Positions 1 through 10,381 of a DNA stretch of 64,000 bases are shown piece by piece. This DNA is from Acholoe squamosa (Eukaryota > Annelida > Polychaeta > Phyllodocida > Polynoidae): NCBI GenBank assembly GCA_949317995.1, contig OX439047.1:3334501-3398500 (forward strand), read 5' to 3'. Numbering within the stretch: position 1 is the stretch's first letter; each line of letters begins with the position of its first letter. Made by a program: the position numbers and the translations under genes. The notes under the pieces were generated by a model. The model was not told the origin of the DNA, did no database searches, and was given only the letters and a program-made list of their open reading frames with translations.

Positions 1-1500
1 ACCGATGATATTGTACTAGGTCTAGTAAAAAACGTGAATATCAACAAATCATGTGGCATAGAAGGTATTTCCACTAAGGTGATTAAGGATAGCTTTCTGG
101 AATTAATCCCCCAATTAGTGAGCATGTTCAAAAACTCGATTGCATCTGGATCATTTCCTAAATTATGGTCAAAAGGCACCCTGGTACCTATCCTGAAAAA
201 GGGTAATCTAAGGGATATAAAAAACTGGCGCCCAATAACCCTTCTTCCTTTACCAAGGAAGTTACTTGAAAAAATAATACATGGTAGCATCAGCAAATAC
301 CTTGAGGAAAATAATGTGTTAAAGGATTGCCAGTTTGGTTTCCGTCCGAACAGAGGCACCGCCGATGCGGTGTTGAATGTACTCAAAGACATGTATATAT
401 ATCAGGATGAAGGACATGTGACCACCGCCTGCTATATAAACTTCACAAAAGCCTTTGACTGTGTCCATCATTTAACTCTTCTAAACAAGTTAAACCTCCT
501 AAACATACCAAGATGTTACAAGAAATGGCTGAAGGGCTATCTGAGTAACAGATCACATGTAACAGTTGCTAATGGATCGCGGTCAGCGGCAGACATTGTC
601 CGTTTTGGAGTCCCACAGGGGTCCATTCTAGGTCCGTTACTTTTTGTACTCTTTATTAACGACCTCCCGGATGTCCTTATTCACTCTAAATACATAATGT
701 ACGCCGACGATGTACTCTTGTATTGTTCACATGAAAACCATATGGAAGCAAACAGATTGCTACAAGCTGATCTGCAGAATATTCATAATTGGTGCTGTCG
801 TAACTACATGACAGTTAATACCAGGAAAAGTATGGTGATGTATTTCGGTGCTGGCAACAGAATCGATAGACTAGCTGGACCCGACCTTTTTCTGGGTGAC
901 AAAAAGCTCCCTATTTGTAAATCATACTGTTACCTAGGCGTCGAATTGGATGGAAAACTAAGTGTTGCAAACCAAATAACCAAAATCAAAAAAGGTCTGG
1001 GAAACAAATTGTACAAGCTTAACAAGCTGCGAAAATTTATATCAGGTGAACACTGTATTACAATCTACAAAAGTACAATAGTTCCTACATTGGAGTATTG
1101 CTCATTCTACACAGGTAGTGGGCACCAGGCTGAATTGGACAAATTACAGCGCTTGCAAAATCAGGCACTCAGAATATGCCTAAGGCTGCATGTACGAGAT
1201 GTATCAATCCCTGAGCTGCACTCTCGGTGTAGTGTAGATCTATTGCATACACGCCGTCAAGTCCAGCTCCTATTGATTATGTGGAAATTAAGTCAATCTG
1301 GTCAGGGAACAGTTATTGAAAACATAAGAACTCGTGGTGATAGGAAAATAAAATTTGCTCGAAGACGTGCACGAACAACCTTTTACCAAAGGTGTCCGTA
1401 CTACCGGGGGGTTAGCCTATGGAATGAACTGACCTATCAACAACAACATGTGAATAGTAAAATGATTTTCATGAAAATCGCAAAGGCACACTGTGCCTAA
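1..1500 (+). pseudogene. LINE reverse transcriptase, 5' end outside window
   Basis: This is the C-terminal part of a non-LTR retrotransposon ORF2 protein, which copies element RNA onto a nicked target. The frame is open from base 1, so the coding region begins upstream; no endonuclease domain is visible. Reverse transcriptase motifs run in order: the PITLLP block near 235, QFGFRPNRGT near 330, the A motif with KAFD near 450, GVPQGSILGP near 610 and YADD at 700-711. The C-terminal region ends with a WNEL motif typical of this LINE group. The aspartate expected four residues before KAFD is asparagine here, whereas the LINE copies at 57.6 kb and 59.9 kb keep it. That aspartate is a catalytic metal ligand in this family, so I infer the enzyme is inactive although the frame is open. 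Confidence 0.9.
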
Positions 1501-1692
1501 ATATGAATCATTGTCCATACTGCCTCTTTACCTATATTACCTCATATTAAATTAATGTATATGCTCGACTTATTGTATGAAATTAGTCTATATCAATGTA
1601 CCACTAGCAAAGAAGTGTAATGCTGAGGGTACGCCAAAAAACGTTCTTTTAAGAACGAAAAGTACCTAATAAATTCAATTCAATTCAATTCA
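1501..1692 (+). other. LINE 3' UTR with hairpin and pentanucleotide tail
   Basis: This is the untranslated 3' end of the LINE. Near 1641-1658 CGTTCTT and AAGAACG form a short perfect hairpin. It is followed by AATAAA near 1668 and a tail of four TTCAA units ending near 1692, a microsatellite tail used by several LINE clades instead of poly(A). The tail marks the 3' insertion boundary. Confidence 0.7.
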
Positions 1693-1847
1693 AGACCTAT
1701 AAAGGCTAAGAATCCTTGTCAAAGTGCTGGTTTTAAGGGAGTATAGTACATCAAAAGTTTTTGATATTTTCTTCACAAAGGGCTTGAAATCTCTGTGATA
1801 GACTCAAAATCCCTGTGATTTAGAGGAAAACAACAGTTTCTAGGAAA

Positions 1848-4744
1848 TCAGCAGAGGTGTGTCTTTGATAAATCAGCAGCCAAGTTCCACATACTACAGT
1901 CATAATTCCTCGGAATGTATTTCCTACCGGAAGTGTTCTTTCTCAATTGCATCATGCAGAAGGTACCATCCTCCTGCTCAATGTCAATCAACTCGAAGTC
2001 ATCCGAGGTGCCAGTATCCTCGGATCGATGCATTGCAGCTGCTACTGCGGTCTGTCCTATTACATTAGGAACGTCCCCGGCTAACATGGTTCGTTTCTTC
2101 ATGGCAATATCTATACCATTAGATATGCCATGCAGCGTAGACCCTTCTATCTATGCGTCTCTTGCAGCTGTGTGCTCATCTCGGTCTCTTAGCCTTTTTG
2201 ACAAATTGAGTAATCAAGTCGTCCATTTACAAGTTTTGGTTCTCTGGTCCCGGGTCTGGCCTTACTCAATAGGGCATGGAGTTCCATCCCGTATTCTCTA
2301 AACGCTTCTATGGGTTTCTGGCTCCGTTTTCTAAAATGTACCATCAGATTCTCCTTGACCATGTTGCACAATAGCCCACTAGCAGATTCAACCATCTGCT
2401 CAAAACTTCCAACGAGGCCATACCAGGTCCGCCATTGCTCTACAGCCATGCGACCCGGGCCACCCTTTAGACATCTTACAAGAGTTTTGCCTCATATGGG
2501 GTCCACCCATTGCAGTTCATCACGTCAATGAAATCTTCAAACCATTCCTTCCATGGTCGAGTACCATCATATTCCTTCGGAATGACGGCAACCCTTCTGG
2601 CTGAGTTATGGGCATACATTAGTCTACTACACTGTTGTTTGCTCCATTCAATCACCTTGGTTTCATTTAAGGTTCAATTGCCTCCTTAACTACCAAAACT
2701 GCTATTATTCGGTGGTGGGGGTGGTGGTTGATTATAACTCCACTGTGACTGGTTGGGCCCAGTGTTTCCTCCACCACCAATATTGGGGTAGTACCCGAGG
2801 TACCACTAGCCCCCTGACTGCTCGCATTGGCAGTTCCGTTCTGACCACCAGCATTCAGCATGCTACCTGCCTGACCCTGCTGGCCACCCCCCTGTGCATT
2901 CTGTGGATTGCCCGGGTTACCAGCATCCAATCCAACATTATCTGTCTGATCCATGGTTATGTGGAATCTGCCTGTTTCGGCACTCGTGTTGGAACAGTCT
3001 CTTTGGACGAAGTCCGGGTCCAGGTTATGGAAAATCGGGACTTCACTAATGCGAACTCTATTAGTCCGACCATTTTGACCTTGGGTCCTGACATAGACTC
3101 CCTCTTGGTCAACATTCCGAGATGCATTATCGTTTACAAACAGATTGTATGCACCTGTCGGCTGCTTCGGTGTTGAATAGGTGACGAAGTCGCCCTGTTT
3201 AACAAAGGTAAGGTCTGGACTAGGATCCGATAGGTGGATTAGTCTGTTCCTTATCAAGCAAGTAGCTTTCCATAGCAGACTTATTTAGGGTCAGAGTCGC
3301 CACATTGGTGGTCAGATTCCTCTGTTCCTCTCTTAACTGAGGAACAGAGGAAGATTTCAGACCAAATATTCTCATTGTCCTTGACTGCTCGGTTGCGTTC
3401 TCATTGGGTGGCTTGCGCCTCTTTCTTTAAAGTATCCTTTAATAGGCGTTACTTTTCACTCTTTTCTTTCTGAGACCTTTGGTACTCAGTCGTTTCCCTA
3501 CGGATCTCATCTTGTTCTGAGAGAAGTCTGGATTCCATTTCTGTCTTACGAAGTTAAAGTCTTTTCAGCTTCTCTTCCATTGCACTTAGCTCAGATCGTA
3601 GTCTATTCACATCCCGAGCTTTAGCGACCTCTTCCGCTCTAGCTTATTCAATAGCTCTCTTCCTCTTTTTCTAATTCAGCCAACTTACTCTTCCTTCCCT
3701 TTTCTTCAGTTGTCTTTAACTCTACACGATGGGCCAGAGATGACAACCGATACTTGAGGTTGGATTCCTTCACGATCGCCTCTTGTTTTATAGAACAAAG
3801 TTTGTTGTTTCGTTCTTGGGTCTCTTCCTCTATTTTCTTTTGTGCAGCCATGAACAATTCATGTTGCCTCTTAGCTTGTTGCTCTACCTGATCTCTGGCT
3901 TTAAAATAAGCCGAGGTCGACTTATATCCAGGGCCTATCTGGCGTCCATGCCTGGATTTACGGCTTCTCCCGGATTAAAAACTGAATCTGAAAAGGCTTC
4001 ATCTAGAGATAGTCCCAGGGTATATATTTCCGTATTTCACGGCAATGTATTCTGGTTAGTAGCCCGCTGGGTTGGGATGGACCCGATGGGGTCTTTACTA
4101 TCCTCGCTATCATGATCCGATGATGTCATTCAAGGTCTATCTTGCCTCTTTCGGATAGGACTTTGGGCCTTAGGAGTCTTCAATGTACTAGCAGCGCTCA
4201 CCGATATGCCGGCTTCCAATCTGCACCTACTAGTTATTACCTGACACCAATCATTCAAGTCCAACTGGGTGGGTTTAATTATCCAGCTCAGCAACCCAGT
4301 ATTCGAAGCCACATGGCTAGGGGTACTTCGGCACAGTTTAACGACCCCATCTCCTAGTGTGGTGGTCTTGTCCAATAAACCGGGTGTAGAGAAAGCTCTC
4401 TGTACACCAGCCGGGTTATACAAATATTGTTGACCAGGTTTCCAGTCTAACAATAGATGCTGGGAGGCAATGCCATCCTCTTTGAATTCCTCAAGCCCTA
4501 GGCTGGAAGAACTCGCATTGGTTAGTCTGTGGCTAGATGTATCACACAACACAAGTAGTTCTGGTTGGGCAAAGCCCTTTAGACTTCCCACCTGTTCGGG
4601 TGGGCTTTTATTGGAGAAGTTAACTGTACGTCTGGAATGGACCAGGTCCAGTCCCCTTCTGGGGATCGTCCGCCTCCTTAGTAGGAGCTGGATGTGGCGT
4701 GGTGCTGCCCCCTCTTGTACCAAACGGGTATCGCGAAGCGACAC
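1848..4744 (-). pseudogene. gag: decayed gag of an env-less gypsy element (relic F)
   Basis: Minus-strand open pieces at 4744-4130, 3857-3648, 3257-2667, 2449-2189 and 2102-1848 are collinear with the gag of element C at 28.6-25.7 kb. The piece at 2449-2189 shares the core EQWRTWYGL...RKRSQKP...LLSKARP with C (NQWRAAYGL...KKRTQKP...LLSKARP). The piece near 3800 is a charged coiled coil, and the piece at 3257-2667 ends in a Gly/Gln/Asn-rich stretch as in C. Gag would form the particle shell and bind element RNA. Stops and frame changes separate the pieces, so this is a relic. Its strand is opposite to the integrase that follows at 4795, so it was rearranged after insertion. Confidence 0.75.
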
Positions 4745-4794
4745 CTGGTTGGCATCTCTTGGATGAGGCGCACTAATATATACAAGACGATGCC

Positions 4795-6804
4795 GGCCCC
4801 TACAATATTATTAGTGGGTTTACCACAACCCCTAGGGATAACACATGTATGATGGTCGTGTGTGATTATTATACGAAATATATGAAGGTGTTTCCTTTGA
4901 AGGATCACAAAGCTGTTGTGTGGAAGCATTTGTAAGAGGCTGGGTGTTTGATTTGAATTTACTTTATTGACTCATATCCAGCGTAGTATAATAACAGTAC
5001 AGAGGTCAAATCGTTCATGATAACATTCTTTTTGGTACTTTGACAGAATAACTGTTAACTATGTTTGCATCATCTTGATTAAACATAGGCATACCATATT
5101 TTCTTACATAAAGATGTATAGTTTTCATGTATTACGAACGATAGAATAAGTCAAACAGAAGGTAGAGGACCTCATCCCCACTAAAATAGTGTGAGGTTGA
5201 TTACTCTGGTCCTACCTATCTTCCCGAAAATATGTACGAGAACATTGGCACATGATTTTAATAGAATAGTAAGATAGATATACACAGAAGGAGTCATAAA
5301 GGGATAATTCAGCAATCCATGTCACACATTGGAAAACTTGTTAGATATAATGGAAAGAGATCAGCAGTACAATTAATAATATTGATATATAATTTCAGAA
5401 CACACTATGCATTTACATACGGAATAAGAGACAATAGTGATTTCTTAGAGTCATTTTTAAATTGCTTTAAGTTTACAGCAAGTCTCCTTTCAGTAGGTAA
5501 AGCATTCCAGATCAGGGCTCCAAAGTATTCTACGCTTCTAGCATAGGCCATGCCATTAGGGGTTATAACCTTCAATGTGGGTGCATCATGTAGTCGAGTT
5601 ACTAGTGCCCTATTATCTTTGTATGTATCATTTTGGGCTCTATTATACATATAATTTAATATATGAATATGTCTTCTATCACCAATTTTGTTAATTTTTG
5701 TTACGTTGTGAATATAATTAGTATTTGTAAGATGGGGCACACCAATATGGAGTTCCTCTAATGCTTCACAGTGATCAGGGAAGGGAACTCGAATCTGAAT
5801 TGTTTCAGGAAATGTGCAGATACTTGGCTATCTGCAAGACGCTTACAGATCCGTATCATCCTCAGTCAGACAGCTTGGCAGAGAGGTTCAACTGGACCTT
5901 GCTACAAGTTCTGAAACCATTAGTGAATAAATATCAGGATGATGGGGATATTCAGTGTGATTTTGTGGTCATGCATACAACAGTACCATGCATGCTTCAA
6001 TAAATTGCACGCCGAATATGTTGGTTTATGGTGAAGACATCATAATGCCAGTGGAACTGGTGTTTGGTGTAGTCCTGAAACTCCATGTTCTATTATGTTT
6101 GTAAAGTCCCTGACAGATAAATTTTAAGAAAGCTTATGAACTGGTCAGGAATCAATTGGAAAAGTCAGCAAGATGGCAGAAGGTGGGATACCACACTGGA
6201 TTGAAACCTAGATTTCTCAGGGTAGGGGATAGAGTCATTCGGTTCTATAAACCCCTTGATAGATTGAAAGTGGTTTCTAGTTGGGATGGCCCACATGTCA
6301 TAACTCAGATTATTTCGGAATCTACTTGCTTCATAAAGGACTTGTACGGCAATGTAAGAAGATGTCATGTGGAGGTATTAAGACCATATAGGGGTAGGAA
6401 ACTAGCGGAAAAGATGTATGGGATAGGTCTGAATGTTATGGAATTGCCTGAGATAATAGATCTGCCCAAGTTGGAACACTTACCGGACACAGGAGATGAA
6501 GAGAATGATCCGGGAACGATTCAGATGAGGTTAAAGTATCTGAATAGAGAAAAAATAAACAAAGGAAGATGCCTATGCTAGGTAATAGGAAAAGGAAGAG
6601 GAAAAGGAAAAATGTGATTAAAATAATTGAGAACGATGTTAAGAAAAAAAGGTCTTGGCAGAAGTAGGGAGGACAAAGCGTACCGAGAACCTGAAGGCTG
6701 GGTTAGATCTCAGAAACAGAGTGGAGTCCCCGGTACTAAAAAAAGAACTAAGAAGGAGGGCGTTCGCCGTAGTGCTAGGATTGCTCAGAGAAGTGGTGTG
6801 ACCT
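4795..6804 (+). pseudogene. pol: decayed integrase C-terminal half (relic F), split by a LINE
   Basis: From about 4806 the frame reads like the integrase catalytic core of element C (NTCMMVVCDYYTKY region). It breaks at about 4952, and resumes after an insertion at about 5756 with LHSDQGRELES and the YHPQSD...AERF block that holds the glutamate of the DDE triad. A frame change near 6000-6150 leads to the C-terminal part, which starts MEKSARWQKVGY near 6156 and contains the SSWDGPHVITQII core, matching C at 22.1 kb. The end near 6765-6804 reads RRSARIAQRSGVT then stop, close to C's RRSPRIAQRTAVT, so the natural 3' end of pol is kept. Protease, reverse transcriptase and RNase H are missing here. 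Confidence 0.8.
4952..5755 (-). mobile_element. LINE 3' fragment inserted in relic integrase
   Basis: On the minus strand 5740-5405 encodes the C-terminal tail of a LINE reverse transcriptase: DALV-like and RRLAV blocks with ALIWNALPTERR, equivalent to the WNEL region at 1420. The rest, to about 4952, is 3' UTR ending in AATAAAGTAAATTCAAATC, comparable with the tail at 1660-1692. Removing it would bring together the two parts of the integrase core, so it is a 5'-truncated LINE insertion. I could not define a target duplication with confidence. Confidence 0.75.
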
Positions 6805-7364
6805 AAATGAGCCCGGCTAAAGATTCTAATAAGTACCGATTCCTGAAAACAACAATGTATTGTCCTGTTTCATGTATGTTTGCACAATTATACGTCTGTG
6901 GCATTCAATGTTATGACAGCAGATGGTGTCAACGATGTTGACAGCATCTTCGGGATACAAATCAGTAGAAATGAAACCGCTCTTACCTGCTCTGTTGTTG
7001 ACTCCTTGAGGTTCCTGTGGGTAGTGGACGGATTAATCCGAAGTATTGGCGAAATGCTATATGTATTCTCCATGTGTACTCCTGATGATATCGAGTCGAG
7101 AAGACAATATGTACTCTGACAGATCGTTTTGTTTATGAAAACATGAAAAGCACATGGCACCGCGTGACCTAATTACCCGAAACGAGGGTTGCTGACTTTT
7201 GACAGAGGTTGAGGGTTCTCGCACGACTTGCCGCCATCTTGTTAAATCAAGCGTGTACGTCGGGGAAACTCGACGTGCTTGGTTAACTTTGGTTGCTCTA
7301 ACTGCGAATTGGTAAAGAATTCCGATAAATACAAACACTTATTGTCTACAGAAAGAGTGAGAGT
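6805..7364 (+). other. spacer between relic pol and its third gene
   Basis: This stretch has no supported gene. By position it equals the 0.5-kb spacer between pol and the zinc-finger ORF of element C (21029-21520). Short open frames on both strands have no family resemblance. I see no LTR-like repeat here. Confidence 0.5.
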
Positions 7365-7555
7365 ATGTTGCGGTATTGTTGGAATAGTGGTAGTGTCGGA
7401 AGTTTCGCCGTAATGGTGGAAAAGATGCTGTTGGAAGGGAGTATGGAGGTTGACACTGAAGACCATTCCGGATTAAGTCCTGTGCATCCCGAAGAGGAGG
7501 CAGTCTTAGAAGATAGGGAAGCGGTGAATACACTGCTATGTCAGAATAAAGGTAC
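7365..7555 (+). pseudogene. post-pol ORF of relic F, 5' part, interrupted by element A
   Basis: An ATG at 7365 opens a frame of acidic, low-complexity sequence that runs into the 5' LTR of element A at 7556. Allowing for the 4-bp target duplication, the same frame resumes at the far side of A at 53989. The position, about 560 bp after pol on the same strand, is that of the zinc-finger ORF of elements C and D, and the N-terminus of C is similarly acidic. I infer it is the start of the homologous third gene of relic F. Its function is unknown. Confidence 0.5.
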
Positions 7556-8205
7556 TGTCAATGGACCATTCTGGGTATTATAATTATTTTTCACATTTAC
7601 TAATTTCTTCGCCATATAAAACCTAGGCTCTGCCCATGATCTACACTCAATAATCTCCTGCATTCCCCAACAGGAACCAGGATCCATTACTCATCACAAA
7701 CACACTTCCTCCATGACACTCTGTGACATAAGGTACAAGGATGTAATAACATTCCAACCTTATCTACGCACACACAGTCTAACTGGAGGAAGTGCGATCC
7801 ACCTGTGGTGCCATATTTGGAATGAGAGAATATTTCACAATCTCCTCTCAATCCTCATCAACATGATTAACACACAGGTGGCAATCTCTCCCTATGACAC
7901 GTGTCCCTATTTCATTGAGCCACGTGTATAGAATATTTCACAACACTGCGAGCTGCTCAAGTCCTTCATATAAAAGGCAGCTTGAGCAGCTCCCAATCAT
8001 CTCTCCCAACTTACACCTTACACCTATACCTAGAACCTACGACAGGTTGAGCTATAGGATCAGAGGCAGAGCTTAGATCTTGGCGAGTGTTATCATTGTT
8101 ACCACCTTTATGAAACACTCATGTCAGCTATGCAATAAAAGGATCAACTGAACTTCCCTGGATTCCGTGTACATTCACTTCACCACATGTAACCGTCCGT
8201 TGACA
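7556..8205 (+). repeat. 5' LTR of element A
   Basis: This 650-bp long terminal repeat begins TGTCAATGG and ends CCGTTGACA, with 6-bp inverted ends. A TATA box (TATAAAA, 7969-7975) and a poly(A) signal (AATAAA, 8134-8139) give U3, R and U5 in the expected order. The whole repeat recurs at 53335-53984 with the same length. Frames within it are identical in both LTRs and look non-coding. Confidence 0.93.
7950..7992 (+). promoter_or_regulatory. LTR core promoter with perfect hairpin around the TATA box
   Basis: GAGCTGCTCAAG (7950-7961) and its exact reverse complement CTTGAGCAGCTC (7981-7992) flank TATAAAA at 7969-7975. Transcription should start about 25-30 bases after TATA, near or just past the right arm. 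The arms are intact in the 3' LTR (53729-53771). The structure could act as a DNA element or be a paired binding site. Confidence 0.7.
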
Positions 8206-8208
8206 CGA

Positions 8209-8226
8209 TGGTGGATGAACCCTCCA
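8209..8226 (+). promoter_or_regulatory. candidate primer binding site of element A
   Basis: Three bases after the LTR comes TGGTGGATGAACCC, beginning with the TGG that pairs with a tRNA CCA end. Element B has TGGTGGA at the same 3-base offset. I could not assign the tRNA. Confidence 0.55.
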
Positions 8227-8257
8227 AGAATATCCCACTACCAACATCTCATTAAAC

Positions 8258-10381
8258 ATGAGCAATAGTGAGACATCACCTAAGGAGCCAGCTTCAGAAC
8301 AACGCACTTTTACATCACCTGGGCTAGACGCGCCCAACCACCCCACAAGTGATACTACACATCCCCTCCAGAGGCAAACTTCATCTCCAGACGCACTGAC
8401 ATTGGATCCAGTTTTACCTATAGCACTGCAGGCCCACGTATTACAACCTGTGAGTACCGGTATTGAGCAATTTTCCTCTACAATAGTGGACCACAATACT
8501 GGAGCACACACCAGTACCCCAGTATCACTACCTGCACCAGGATTAGACATCACCTTACCTGGTTACTCACAAGTAAATTCACCACCACTAAGACTTTCTG
8601 GTATAACTAGCCCAACCTCTGAAGTACCTGTGGACAATATACAGGGCCACTTGTACCTCGACACACACCTGGAGGACAGAACACCAGAGCTTCAAGCCGC
8701 CCTCCAGGATATCACTCACCCACAACCCACAACACCTAGTGCAGCTGCATCTGCAGCACAGACTAACCCAGGTGTAACTTCACATAAACCACCAGTTTGT
8801 GAGGAGCCAGTGGTTGTGGACACAGACTCTGACGCTTCCCTAGACGCTGATTACTGGAGAGACAGAATCGGATCAGCAGTTTCTAGGTGGAGAGCAGCCT
8901 ATGAAAATGGTGTAGGCAGGGTTTCCAATAACGACTCTGGACACCCGGTAGGAGACAATCCAAACTTCTCACTCAACATCAATATACTATTGGATGAGTG
9001 GCTTGACACTACTGTTACCCAGCCAAACCGATACCAATCCACTTCCGAAGAGGAGGACCTGTACCCCCCACCTGTGTACACACCTACACAGCCACTTAGA
9101 ACCAGGTCAGTGGACTCACCACCCAGACAAGGCTCTAGATTTAGAAGGAGGGCCCAATCAAGTTCACCTCTTAGAAGAAGAACCCCCACTGGTTACAGAC
9201 TACTGAGAAGTGTGGACGGAGCTACAAGCAGGTCTCATCTCGTAGCTACAACCCCGCTACTCAACAGAGGCAATAGGACGCCTTACAACTCACCTCTTTT
9301 CATCAGTTCACCTGGAGAAGATACTGAAGTGACCTTTCCCCGCCGACCCAATATGGCAATGTCCAGAGGTCAGCCCCCTCAATATGACCAGGAGGACATG
9401 AGAAGAAGTCTTGTCAGAGACTGTACAAGCGCTGTCAGCGAATCTCTCTCTGAGCTACTGGCCAGGCACGTGGGCACCCTATCCACTGAGATTAAAAATC
9501 ATGGACAGGAACACTCAGACCAATTGGCTAGAGTACACCTCAGGTTAGATGACATGGAACGTTGGAAGGAGCATATGGAAAGCAACACCGCCCACAATTT
9601 CAGGCAGGCAGAACAGAGCAATATGGAAGTTCTCAGAAGATCTGAGGATTTCACATATCAAATGACTGACCAGCTCAGCAAAAACATGGACTCAATGAGG
9701 CTTGACCTGATGAGGGCCATTCAAAGCCATTCAAACAGTGCCGACGCCACCAACTCCAACCAAACCGCCACCGGCGCCCAAGGTAATTCAGGGCATGCAC
9801 AATCCACTCCTCCTTACCACACGGCACCTGACTACAGCACCAGCCACAATGACATGACAGGAGCAGGGATGAGCCCACCACATGCCTTCAAAGAACACCA
9901 ATACACAGCATCACATGCACTGCACCAATCTCCAACAGCTAATGCACCAAACACCCACCAGGGGGCGACAACGTCTTGTAACACAGTGCCTAATCCAAAC
10001 CAACACGGTGGCCATGTGGTTAATGGTGTTTACAATCCCCACGGACAAACAAGCAACCACTCTGGACTACCATATCCTCCTAGGTATGATCATATAGCAC
10101 ACTCCACACCGGTAGTGCACCAGGGAGGATGCCATGGCGCTGAGTATACCAGATTTTCCCCTAGTAGAATTGACAGCGACAAGCTCACATCTGCCCAGCT
10201 AGGATCATTCAATAAGCCTGAACCTTTTGACAAACCAACGCCCTACAGGTCTGCAGCAAAATTTCTGACTGAATTTAAATTCTTCATAAGGAATGTGCAC
10301 GCCAAGAGGCCCGACCTACATGCAACTTGCCTGTACACTTTTCTCAAAGAAGGGCAGCTCAGTGGTTTTTTAGCTATATAA
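8258..10381 (+). CDS. gag: element A Gag, N-terminal part and start of capsid
   Basis: The first ATG after the LTR with a good context (A at -3) opens 707 codons. The product would be the structural particle protein in the cytoplasm. The first 400 residues are Pro/Ser/Thr-rich with an Arg/Ser-rich patch near 9100-9190. A charged, helical segment near 9400-9700 could form a coiled coil, followed by a His/Asn/Gln-rich stretch. From about 10150 the sequence takes on capsid character (SFNKPEPFDKP...FLTEFKFFI). The capsid continues in another frame from about 10355: the frame changes at the G-run 10352-10354, so the stop at 10379 is probably not the natural end. The length exceeds usual gypsy Gag. 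Confidence 0.8.
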   Translation: MSNSETSPKEPASEQRTFTSPGLDAPNHPTSDTTHPLQRQTSSPDALTLDPVLPIALQAHVLQPVSTGIEQFSSTIVDHNTGAHTSTPVSLPAPGLDITLPGYSQVNSPPLRLSGITSPTSEVPVDNIQGHLYLDTHLEDRTPELQAALQDITHPQPTTPSAAASAAQTNPGVTSHKPPVCEEPVVVDTDSDASLDADYWRDRIGSAVSRWRAAYENGVGRVSNNDSGHPVGDNPNFSLNINILLDEWLDTTVTQPNRYQSTSEEEDLYPPPVYTPTQPLRTRSVDSPPRQGSRFRRRAQSSSPLRRRTPTGYRLLRSVDGATSRSHLVATTPLLNRGNRTPYNSPLFISSPGEDTEVTFPRRPNMAMSRGQPPQYDQEDMRRSLVRDCTSAVSESLSELLARHVGTLSTEIKNHGQEHSDQLARVHLRLDDMERWKEHMESNTAHNFRQAEQSNMEVLRRSEDFTYQMTDQLSKNMDSMRLDLMRAIQSHSNSADATNSNQTATGAQGNSGHAQSTPPYHTAPDYSTSHNDMTGAGMSPPHAFKEHQYTASHALHQSPTANAPNTHQGATTSCNTVPNPNQHGGHVVNGVYNPHGQTSNHSGLPYPPRYDHIAHSTPVVHQGGCHGAEYTRFSPSRIDSDKLTSAQLGSFNKPEPFDKPTPYRSAAKFLTEFKFFIRNVHAKRPDLHATCLYTFLKEGQLSGFLAI

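Noticed and set aside
7713-8076. Open frames inside the LTR of element A, repeated at 53492-53855
   Set aside because: They are identical only because the LTRs are copies; they overlap promoter and leader and have no protein features.
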